Part shown: one piece after another, positions 1 through 6,642 of the stretch | Layout: each line of letters opens with the position of its first letter | How positions within the stretch are numbered: position 1 is the stretch's first letter | NCBI GenBank assembly: GCA_039029355.1 | Contig: JBCCGI010000136.1 | Span: 1-15,239 of the forward strand | Length of the DNA stretch: 15,239 nucleotides | Direction: 5' to 3' | Source of the DNA: JBCCGI01 sp039029355 | Lineage (GTDB): Bacteria > Planctomycetota > UBA1135 > GCA-002686595 | Made by a program: the position numbers and the translations under genes | Notes under the pieces: model-generated | The model's database searches: none | Seen by the model: the letters and a program-made list of their open reading frames with translations, nothing else | What the model was told of the DNA's origin: nothing

Positions 1-1
1 G

Positions 2-1885
2 CCGGCCGCCGGCTCGCGGCCCGACCGCCCCAAGGCGACCGAGCCGCCCGCGCGCCGCCCGGCAGCGGCCGCGCCCCCGGCCGAGGCTCCGACCGCGCCC
101 GCCCCCACCGTCGCGCCGCCCAAGCGCGTGATCGAAGGCCGTGTGGTCGACGCGATGAGCACGCCGGTCCCGAACACCACCGTGCGCGTCCGCCGCTCGG
201 AGGACAGCGCGAGCACGGGTTGGAGCGGACGCTTCGAGCTCGCGACGTCGCGCGAGTCCGGCCAGATCGAGATCGCCGACGACGCGTGGGCGACCGTGCG
301 CGCCGGCTCGTGGATCGGCGACCCGCGCATCGAGCCCGTCGTCGTCGTGGCGCCGGGCATCTGGGCCCTCGGCACCGTGGTCGACGAGTGGGGCCGCCCG
401 CTGCGCGGGGTCGAGCTCTCGCTCGTGCTGCCCGAGACGTTCGAGTCGCGGCTGAACGAGGTGCTCGACGCCTCGGTGCGCGAGGAGTGGCGCGCGATCT
501 CGGGCGAGGGCGGGGTGTTCCTCTTCGACCGCATCCCCGCCGTCGCCGACGCGGAGCTGCGCGTAGCGCACCCGCGCTACGAGCCGGTGCGGCTGCGCGC
601 GCCGATGGCGTCGACCGAGGACCTGGTCGTGACGCTTACCAAGCCTACGATTCCCGAGGAGCACGGCCTGCGCGGCCGCGTCCTGCTGCCCAGCGGCGAC
701 CCGGCCCCCCTCGCCTGGGTCTCGTCCGGCCTCGCGACCGTCCGCGCGGACGAGGGCGGCTGGTTCGTCATCGACCTGCGCCGCGACGCCCAGCCGGAGA
801 CCCTGCGCGCCGTGCTTGCCGGCTACCAGCCGGCCGAGGTGGCGCGCGAGGAGGTCGCGGCGGGCCGCGTCGGCTGGCCCGAGCTCGTCGTGCTGCGGCT
901 GGCGGGCGAGGCGCTTTCGATCTCCGGCCGCGTCGTCGACGCCGCCGGTGAGCCGATCGAGGCCGCCCGCGTCTGGGTCGGCGACCCGTCGCCGCTGGGC
1001 GCGCTCGGTACGCAACCGCTGCGCATCGAGGCCCTAGCCGCCGGCGCGCCGGTGCCCTCGCTTGCGATCGACTCGATCGCCGACCTGCCGAAGACCGACG
1101 GCAACGCCAGCTTCGGCAGCGCTCGTCCGCAGCTCGAGCCCGACGGGCTGCTGGCATGGGTCGAAACCGACTCCGCGGGGCGCTTCGAGCTGGGCGGTCT
1201 AACCGACCGCGAGTACCGCCTGAACGTACTCGGCCGCGACCTGTCGTGCGGCTGGATCGAGGACGAAGTGCCGGCCGGCGCCCGCAACGTGGTGCTGTCG
1301 CCGCCCGCGGGATCGACGCTGTCGTCGCTCCGCGGACGCGTCGTCTCGCAGGAGGGCAAGCCGGTCGAGGGCGTGGCGATCACGACCTGGATCCCCGCCG
1401 TTTCGACCAAGCAGCGCGTCTTCGGCGGCTGGTCGGATACGACGCGCTTCTTCCTCGGCAAGACGACGCGGTCGGCGGCCGACGGTTCCTACGACCTCGG
1501 CCCGGTGCCGGCTCGGTACCTCGAGCTGCACCTGGTCTCCGACGAGATCCTGCCGGCCTACGGGAGTGTGGACGACGCCGACGACCCCGAGAACTACGAG
1601 ATCCGCGTGGAGACCCGCGCGCACCTCGACGTCGAGATCGCGCCCGCCGAGGATGCGGCGACCGCGTTCCGCGTGCGCGACGTCGATGGGCGCGGGATCG
1701 TCGTCTACGAAATGCGCGCCGACGGGTACTCGAACTACGACGTGTTCGAGCTCGACGGCGGACGCTCGGGCGTGGTGACGGTGCCGTCCCACGCCGCCTG
1801 GTTGCACCTGATGGACGGCGAGACCGTCGTCGAGGAGATCCCGCTCCGGCTCGTCCCGGGCGAGATCACCACCATCCGCCGCTAG
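2..1885 (+). CDS. Partial surface/secreted protein with carboxypeptidase regulatory-like repeats (5' end outside window)
   Basis: The reading frame is open from base 2, so the true start lies upstream. The first 42 visible codons encode a Pro/Ala-rich linker of the kind that follows a membrane anchor, and the GTG at 128 is unlikely to be the start. Numbering from that GTG, five beta-sandwich repeats of the CarboxypepD_reg type begin near residues 2, 79, 181, 264 and 401. Each opens with a GRVVD- or GTVVDEWG-like strand and most carry a later D(S/A)xGxF-type strand, for example SAGRF at 349-353 and ADGSY at 451-455. The fourth repeat has an insert of about 60 residues (285-345). A less repetitive tail follows from about residue 500. 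No catalytic domain is visible. Such repeats usually serve as structural or adhesion modules outside the cytoplasm; that role is inference here. It ends 35 bases before the next gene on the same strand, so the two may be co-transcribed. Confidence 0.85.
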   Translation, partial: PAAGSRPDRPKATEPPARRPAAAAPPAEAPTAPAPTVAPPKRVIEGRVVDAMSTPVPNTTVRVRRSEDSASTGWSGRFELATSRESGQIEIADDAWATVRAGSWIGDPRIEPVVVVAPGIWALGTVVDEWGRPLRGVELSLVLPETFESRLNEVLDASVREEWRAISGEGGVFLFDRIPAVADAELRVAHPRYEPVRLRAPMASTEDLVVTLTKPTIPEEHGLRGRVLLPSGDPAPLAWVSSGLATVRADEGGWFVIDLRRDAQPETLRAVLAGYQPAEVAREEVAAGRVGWPELVVLRLAGEALSISGRVVDAAGEPIEAARVWVGDPSPLGALGTQPLRIEALAAGAPVPSLAIDSIADLPKTDGNASFGSARPQLEPDGLLAWVETDSAGRFELGGLTDREYRLNVLGRDLSCGWIEDEVPAGARNVVLSPPAGSTLSSLRGRVVSQEGKPVEGVAITTWIPAVSTKQRVFGGWSDTTRFFLGKTTRSAADGSYDLGPVPARYLELHLVSDEILPAYGSVDDADDPENYEIRVETRAHLDVEIAPAEDAATAFRVRDVDGRGIVVYEMRADGYSNYDVFELDGGRSGVVTVPSHAAWLHLMDGETVVEEIPLRLVPGEITTIRR

Positions 1886-1906
1886 CCCTTCCCGCCTCGC
1901 CTTACG

Positions 1907-1912
1907 AAAGGA
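1907..1912 (+). promoter_or_regulatory. Shine-Dalgarno for the 1921 gene
   Basis: AAAGGA lies 8 bases before the ATG at 1921. It is one of only two convincing ribosome-binding sites in the window, and it fixes the start of the lipocalin-like protein. Confidence 0.7.
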
Positions 1913-1920
1913 ATCCCTAG

Positions 1921-2784
1921 ATGAAGTCTGCCCTGATCCTCGCCCTCGCCGCCGTCTGTGCCTCGCCCGCGAACGACCTCCAGCAACCGGGGACCTCTCC
2001 CGCCGACGACCTCGAGCGCCTGATGGAGCTCACGGGGACCTGGCGCGGCGAGCTCGGCTATCTCGACTACCAGAGCGGCGAGTGGAGCGCGATCCCGATG
2101 GACGTCGACTCGGAGCCCAGCCTCGACGGCGCCTTCCTGCTCTCGAAGGTCGCCTTCGGCGAGCCCGGTTGGACGCTGCACGCGCTCAACGTGCACACGG
2201 TCGACCAGGAGACGGGCGAGTACGTGCTCGTCAACTTCGGCCGCCGCGGCGTGGAGAACGCGCGCCACGACGTGACGCAGCGCTACCTCGGAGGCCCCGG
2301 CACGTGGAGCATGATCTTCGCCTACGAAGGCCTCGACGACGGCCGCCAGGCCGAGATCCGCGAGACGTACAGCCTCGACGGCGACGCGTACTCGCAGCGC
2401 AAGGAGGTCCGCTTCGAAGGCGGCGAGTGGTTCACCCGCAACGAGGTGAAGCTCAACCGCCACCAGCCCAAGCTGGACCCCGCCAAGCTCGTCGGCACCT
2501 GGAAGGTCGACCTGCGCCCCGCGCCGGACGCGGATGCGTACTTCACCGAGCTCGTGATCGAGGAGGCCGGCGACGGCGCGCTGAAGGGCAGCTTCTACGG
2601 CACGGATCTCGAGCGGGGCAGGGTCAACGACAGCTGGGATGCTCTGCACCTGGCGTTCGTGACCGAGGACGGGAGCGGCGCGTACAACACCAGCGCGATG
2701 CTCGACGGCGACGTGCTGCGCGGCACGACGCACTCGCTGGGGCGCGACTTCCTGTCGTGCTGGACGGCCGTCAGGGCCGACTAG
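1921..2784 (+). CDS. Secreted protein with two lipocalin-like (DUF1579-like) halves
   Basis: The product has 287 residues. It starts with a short signal peptide (residues 1 to about 17, hydrophobic LILALAAV then CASPA before the mature N-terminus), so it is probably exported. Two halves each begin with a G-T-W strand as in lipocalin-like barrels: LTGTWRGELGY at 38-47 and LVGTWKVDL at 190-198. The first half (about 35-178) resembles DUF1579/THAP4-type heme- or ligand-binding barrels, with DGAFLLSK near 69-76 and a string of beta strands. The second half (about 190-287) is a shorter barrel-like segment with a GxLKGSFYG strand. No catalytic residues are evident. Ligand and role are unknown. The strong Shine-Dalgarno and ATG support this start. 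It follows the repeat protein by 35 bases and may be in its operon. Confidence 0.8.
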   Translation: MKSALILALAAVCASPANDLQQPGTSPADDLERLMELTGTWRGELGYLDYQSGEWSAIPMDVDSEPSLDGAFLLSKVAFGEPGWTLHALNVHTVDQETGEYVLVNFGRRGVENARHDVTQRYLGGPGTWSMIFAYEGLDDGRQAEIRETYSLDGDAYSQRKEVRFEGGEWFTRNEVKLNRHQPKLDPAKLVGTWKVDLRPAPDADAYFTELVIEEAGDGALKGSFYGTDLERGRVNDSWDALHLAFVTEDGSGAYNTSAMLDGDVLRGTTHSLGRDFLSCWTAVRAD

Positions 2785-2827
2785 GGCGCGTCGAGCCGAA
2801 TTCACGCGCTTCGCTGAACCAACTTCT

Positions 2828-2992
2828 AGCGACGACGACGTCGACGGCCTCACCCGCGCGTTCCGCAGCAAGCGGACCCTCGACGAGCTCTACAGCGGCT
2901 ACTTCATCCTGACGCTGGAGATGACGGATACGCAAGGCACCCCGTCCGAGTCGGTGTCGCGCAACTACGACACGACCGGCGGCGGCTGCTAG
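2828..2992 (+). pseudogene. C-terminal remnant of a lost gene
   Basis: From 2831 to a TAG at 2990-2992 there are 54 codons with strong coding character. Nearly every third base is G or C, and the encoded peptide is plausible (begins DDDVDGLTRAF, ends NYDTTGGGC). Just upstream, the same frame changes abruptly to codons such as cgt, cga, gaa, gct, cca, act and tct, unlike real genes here. No credible start codon or ribosome-binding site precedes the coding-like part; the first in-frame ATG, at 2921, would leave only 23 residues. This fits the tail of a gene whose 5' part was deleted, with a breakpoint near 2828. The fragment ends 6 bases from the convergent esterase gene. It is too short to assign to a family. 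It could alternatively be a small gene with a non-standard start. Confidence 0.45.
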
Positions 2993-2998
2993 TCTGCC

Positions 2999-4975
2999 CT
3001 ACCTGTCGCTCGAAACGGGCGGCCAGTCGTCCGTGCGGAAGGACGGCGCCGGGAGGCCGGCGCCGTTCTTCAGGTTCGGCTCGTCGGTCGCGCCCCACGC
3101 GTAGCGGACGGCCGCCGGCGCGGGCACGGCGGCGCTCCACACCACGACGGCCTCGCCCTCGATGCGGGCCTCGGCCGGGTGGAAGACCTGGTCCTCGCCG
3201 GCGACCGTGAAGTGGCTCGGGGCGTCGTCGCCGCTGGTCAGGCCGGCGGCGTGGTCGAACGAGAGCCGCGCCTTGCCGTCCGCGAGCTCGACCGTGCGGT
3301 ACAGCGGGCCGCTGTAGACGAGGTCTTCGCGCCCATACGTGTGCGCGAGGGCCCAGCGGGCGAGCCGCAGGCCGACGTCCTTCTTGTTGCGCGGGTGGAT
3401 GTCGGTCGGGTTGCCGATGTCCATCGTGACCGCCATGCCGGTGCTCGGGAGCGCGAGCGTCCGCGTCTGCGCCTCGCGCAGCTCCGACAGCTGCCCCGTG
3501 TCGCCGCCGTACCCGAAGGGCGCCAGCTGCACGAAGTAGAACGGGAAGTCGCCGATGCCCCAGCGCTCGCGCCAGTCGGTGATCATCGCCGGGAAGAGGC
3601 GGCGGTACTGCACCGCGCGGCCGCGGTTCGACTCGCCCTGGTACCAGATCGCTCCGCGGATCGCGAAGGGCAGGATCGGCGCGAGCATGCCGTTGAAGAG
3701 CGCCGACGGGCGGTGCTGGGTCATCCAGCCGCCGCGCGGCCAGGCGCCGAGGTCGGCCAAGGGAGCGCCGCGCGACCAGCGCCAATCGCCCGCGAGCGGC
3801 AGCTCGGCGGAGCCGTCCTTCGCGCGCAGGCGCATCCCCTCGGGCTCGGCGCCGACGCGGCCCACGCCCCCGGTGTCGATCGCGCACACCGTGATGACGT
3901 TCGCCCCGGCGCTCACCGTGCCCGCGGGCAGGGCGTAAGCACGCGGCTTGTTCCACATCCCGTCGGCGCGCGACTCGCCGACGAGCTGGCCGTTGAGCCA
4001 CGTCAGATCCATGTCGTCGATGGGACCGAGCTCGAGCTGCAGCTCCTTGCCGACCAGGTCGGCCGGCACGTCGACCTCGAGCCGGTACCACAGGCAGCCG
4101 TCGAAGCCGCCGAGCTCGAGCGCCGCCCACGTTCCGGGAAGCGCGGCGGTCGCCCAGGCCGAGTCGTCGAAGCCGGCCTCCATCCAACGGCCGACGAAGC
4201 CGGGCTCCTTGGACTCCATCCCGGACCACCAGTCGGCCTGCCGATCGCGCAGCGAGCGATCACCGCCGGGGTTGGTGCGCAGCTCGACGATGCGGTCCTG
4301 CTCCTCGGCGAACTCGGGGAAGTCGGCGCGCAGCGTGGCCTCGCTGGTCCACGCCTCGGCGCGCGTGCCGCCCCAGTTGCTGCCGATCAAGCCGATCGGC
4401 ACGCCGAGCTCCTGATGCAGGTTGCGCCCGAAGTAGTAGCCCACTGCGCTGAAGTTCGGGACGGTGTTCGGGTCGCATGCGGTCCACGCGCCGGTGCAGT
4501 CGTCCTGCTCCTCGGTCGCGATGAAGTGGGCGACGTCGAAGAGCCGGACCTCGGGGTGGTTCGCCGCGGCGATCGCGGCCTTCGGCTCCTCGGACAGGCG
4601 CAGCCCCCACTCCATGTTCGATTGGCCCGAGCAGACCCACACCTCGCCGATCAGCACGTCGTTGAGCGTGACCGAGCCCGAGGCCGCCGAGATCGCGATC
4701 GTGTGCGGCCCGCCGGCCTCCGGCGTCGCGACTGCGATCGACCAGGTCCCGTCCTCACCCGCCTTGGTGCGCGCGGCGGCGTCGGCCCAGCTCACGGCGA
4801 CCTGGACCTCCTCGCCGGGCTCGGCCCAGCCCCAGACGTTGGTCGTGGTCTCGCGCTGCAGGACCATGTGGTCGCCCAGCACGGACGGGAGGCGCAGCTC
4901 GGCCGCGGCGGAGGAGCCGAGCGCGGCGAGCGCGAGGAGGGCGAGGGAGAGCGGGCGTTTCATGGGGGCGTTCAT
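2999..4975 (-). CDS. Sialate O-acetylesterase-family (SASA) carbohydrate esterase, secreted
   Basis: The product has 658 residues. It opens with a signal peptide (MKRPLSLALLALAALGSSAAA after a four-residue extension). The N-terminal beta domain has LPSVLGDHMVLQR (29-41) and WGWAEPGEEV (48-57), both hallmarks of this family. The nucleophile is Ser119 in CSGQSNMEWG. GLIGSNWGGT forms a second conserved block, WYQGESN lies at 444-450, and the Asp525-x-His527 pair sits in DIHPRNK. Between the catalytic blocks is a GH2-like jelly-roll insert (WYRLEVDVPADL, then DLTWLNGQ), common in bacterial members. The expected activity is removal of O-acetyl groups from sialic acid or other acetylated glycans outside the cytoplasm; the true substrate cannot be read from sequence. 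The ATG at 4975 overlaps the TGA of the PLP-enzyme gene (ATGA) and has no Shine-Dalgarno, so translation is probably coupled. A second ATG at 4963 is the alternative start. Confidence 0.93.
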   Translation of the reverse strand: MNAPMKRPLSLALLALAALGSSAAAELRLPSVLGDHMVLQRETTTNVWGWAEPGEEVQVAVSWADAAARTKAGEDGTWSIAVATPEAGGPHTIAISAASGSVTLNDVLIGEVWVCSGQSNMEWGLRLSEEPKAAIAAANHPEVRLFDVAHFIATEEQDDCTGAWTACDPNTVPNFSAVGYYFGRNLHQELGVPIGLIGSNWGGTRAEAWTSEATLRADFPEFAEEQDRIVELRTNPGGDRSLRDRQADWWSGMESKEPGFVGRWMEAGFDDSAWATAALPGTWAALELGGFDGCLWYRLEVDVPADLVGKELQLELGPIDDMDLTWLNGQLVGESRADGMWNKPRAYALPAGTVSAGANVITVCAIDTGGVGRVGAEPEGMRLRAKDGSAELPLAGDWRWSRGAPLADLGAWPRGGWMTQHRPSALFNGMLAPILPFAIRGAIWYQGESNRGRAVQYRRLFPAMITDWRERWGIGDFPFYFVQLAPFGYGGDTGQLSELREAQTRTLALPSTGMAVTMDIGNPTDIHPRNKKDVGLRLARWALAHTYGREDLVYSGPLYRTVELADGKARLSFDHAAGLTSGDDAPSHFTVAGEDQVFHPAEARIEGEAVVVWSAAVPAPAAVRYAWGATDEPNLKNGAGLPAPSFRTDDWPPVSSDR

Positions 4976-5922
4976 CGGGAGGGGTCGAGGAGGGCGGCGA
5001 GCTTCGGCGCGTCGATGCTCCCGCCGGTGACGAGCGCAACGGCGCGGCCGCGACGCTCGGGCGGTTCGGCGAGGGCGGCCGCTACGGCGAGCGCGCCGGA
5101 GCCCTCGGCGACGATGTGGTTCTTCAGCGCAAGGTGGCGGATGGCGTCGGCGACGGCGCGCTCGGACACCAGGACGGAGTCGTCGGCGAGGTCGCGCAGC
5201 AGCGGGAACATCTCGTCGGTCATGTAGGGCACCGCGACGCCGTCGCAGATGGTATCGCAATCGACGTCGACGGGGTGTCCGGCCTGGAGCGCGGCGTGGA
5301 GCGAGGGGCAGCCCTCCGGCTCGACGGCGACGATGCGCACGTCGGGGAGCAGCGCGCGCAGGCCTCCGCCTACGCCGCCGAGGAGCCCGCCTCCGCCGAC
5401 CGGCACGTACACCGTGTCGAGGTCCGGCAGGTCGCGCGCGAGCTCGAGCGCGAGCGTCGCGTGCCCGACGAGCACGTCGCGCGAGGTCCACGGGTGCACG
5501 AAGCCGTACGGCTCCTGCTCCCAGCGGTGCTCCTTCAGATACGCGAAGACGTCGTCGACCGGCACGAGCACGGGCGTGCCGCCGAGGGCGCGCACCGCCT
5601 CGATCTTGCTCTTCGGAGCGTGGTCGGGCATCAGGCTGCGCGCCTCGACGCCGAAGCGGCGGCCGCACCAGGCCAGCGCCTTGGCGGTGTTGCCGGCGCT
5701 CACGGTGCTGATGCCGTGGGCGCGCGCCTCGGGCGCCATCGCGTGCACCGCGTGGTAGACGCCGCGGATCTTGAAGCAGCCGACCGGCTGATGGATCTCG
5801 GGCTTCAGCCACACGTCCTCGCAGCCGCGCAGCGCGACGAGCTGCGTGTGTACCGCGACGTCGCGCAGCACGTCGGCGGCACGCTCGACCTCGGCCGCAG
5901 CGGGGGGCGCGACGCCGCTCAC
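4972..5922 (-). CDS. Threonine/serine dehydratase-like PLP (fold type II) enzyme
   Basis: The product has 316 residues, the length of a catabolic threonine dehydratase or serine racemase without an ACT regulatory domain. Lys51 in CFKIRG is the expected Schiff-base lysine. The cofactor-ring asparagine is in SAGNTAK (75-81). The glycine-rich phosphate loop is VGGGGLLGG, followed by VEPEGCPS. A C-terminal VTGGS supplies the usual Ser near the pyridine nitrogen. The family deaminates Thr or Ser to 2-oxo acids, or racemises Ser; the exact reaction is not resolved. The classical motif is SAGNHAQG, and here His-Ala-Gln is replaced by Thr-Ala-Lys. The enzyme has no signal peptide and should be cytoplasmic. 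The GTG at 5922 overlaps the previous gene's TGA (GTGA) and lacks a Shine-Dalgarno. Longer in-frame upstream sequence is only a shadow of that gene. Its stop overlaps the esterase start. Confidence 0.88.
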   Translation of the reverse strand: MSGVAPPAAAEVERAADVLRDVAVHTQLVALRGCEDVWLKPEIHQPVGCFKIRGVYHAVHAMAPEARAHGISTVSAGNTAKALAWCGRRFGVEARSLMPDHAPKSKIEAVRALGGTPVLVPVDDVFAYLKEHRWEQEPYGFVHPWTSRDVLVGHATLALELARDLPDLDTVYVPVGGGGLLGGVGGGLRALLPDVRIVAVEPEGCPSLHAALQAGHPVDVDCDTICDGVAVPYMTDEMFPLLRDLADDSVLVSERAVADAIRHLALKNHIVAEGSGALAVAAALAEPPERRGRAVALVTGGSIDAPKLAALLDPSR

Positions 5923-6629
5923 GACGCGGCCTCGGTCTGATAGGCGTCTCCGAGCTCGAGGATCATCAGCTTCTGCCACACCTTGCGCGACAGCCCCGTC
6001 GTCAGCGTCTCGACCTCGTTGACCGACGCGAGGACGACCTCGTCGTCGAAGCGCTGCGCGTAGAGCGCGGCGATCTTGCCGGTCAGCGACAGCATCTCGC
6101 TGCAGTAGTCGAGGTAGCGCGCAAGCTGCGCTGGGCTCATCGTCCGCTGCGGCGACGACTCGGTGTCGGGCAGCTCGTGTCCGGGGTCCTTGGTGAGCTG
6201 ATGCATGTCGACGATGTGCGCCACCGAGCGCAGCTCGTGCAGCGCCGCGAGCGCCTTCCGGCGCTTCATGCGCCCCTCGATCGACACGAGGAAGAACGCG
6301 CCGAGCCCGATCAGCACGACGTCGTTGATCCCCGCCTCGAGGATCTGGACGAAGTCGGCGAGCGTGACCCCTTCGCGGGGCAGCGCGAGCTGGTAGAGCG
6401 TCATCCCCAGCCCCACCAGGATCACGAGGAGCAGGATGCCGATCAGCGCGCGCAGCGTGTGCACCGGGCGCTGGAGCTCGTCGATCGTGGCGCGCGCGTG
6501 CAGGCTGAGGCGCTCCAGCTGCCCACACACACGCGACAAACCCGAGGCCGGGAAGCGCTCTTCGATGCGCCGCCCGAGCACTTCGATCGTGTCGTGGATC
6601 TTCCCAGGATCGAGCGCCGTCTCGACCAT
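5919..6629 (-). CDS. Two-helix membrane protein of unknown function
   Basis: The product has 236 residues. An amphipathic N-terminal region (1-57) precedes two predicted transmembrane helices: about 58-80 (ALIGILLLVILVGLGMTLYQ) and about 101-118 (NDVVLIGLGAFFLVSIE). A basic stretch RMKRRKALAALHELRSVAH (120-138) follows. The C-terminal part is soluble and helical, with YLDYCSEMLSLTGKIAALYAQ near 172-192. The positive charge after the second helix suggests that both termini face the cytoplasm. The pattern resembles a conserved hypothetical family, but no function is known to me. The ATG lies 10 bases after the VCBS gene's stop, with no Shine-Dalgarno but a TAGAAT element just upstream. The stop overlaps the PLP-enzyme start (GTGA). 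The coupling hints at a shared function, which remains unproven. Confidence 0.85.
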   Translation of the reverse strand: MVETALDPGKIHDTIEVLGRRIEERFPASGLSRVCGQLERLSLHARATIDELQRPVHTLRALIGILLLVILVGLGMTLYQLALPREGVTLADFVQILEAGINDVVLIGLGAFFLVSIEGRMKRRKALAALHELRSVAHIVDMHQLTKDPGHELPDTESSPQRTMSPAQLARYLDYCSEMLSLTGKIAALYAQRFDDEVVLASVNEVETLTTGLSRKVWQKLMILELGDAYQTEAAS

Positions 6630-6636
6630 GGGGCGG

Positions 6637-6642
6637 ATTCTA
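6637..6642 (-). promoter_or_regulatory. TAGAAT, possible -10 of a leaderless transcript for the 6629 gene
   Basis: On the minus strand TAGAAT lies 7 bases before the ATG at 6629 and includes the stop codon of the VCBS gene. The spacing suits a -10 box whose transcript would start at the ATG itself. The same 10-mer TAGAATCCGC and a final CCCCATG also precede the start at 15158. No clear -35 was seen. It could give the coupled three-gene group its own promoter inside a longer operon. Confidence 0.35.

Noticed and set aside
3179..5227. A 682-codon open frame on the plus strand, antisense to the esterase and PLP-enzyme genes
   Set aside because: In DNA this GC-rich, antisense frames stay open by chance. 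The translation is low-complexity (Arg, Ala, Val, Asp), has no motifs, and covers genes with clear catalytic residues.
4976..5812. Upstream extension of the esterase frame, giving 937 residues
   Set aside because: The added part is the shadow of the PLP-enzyme gene. The signal peptide and the ATGA overlap place the start at 4975.
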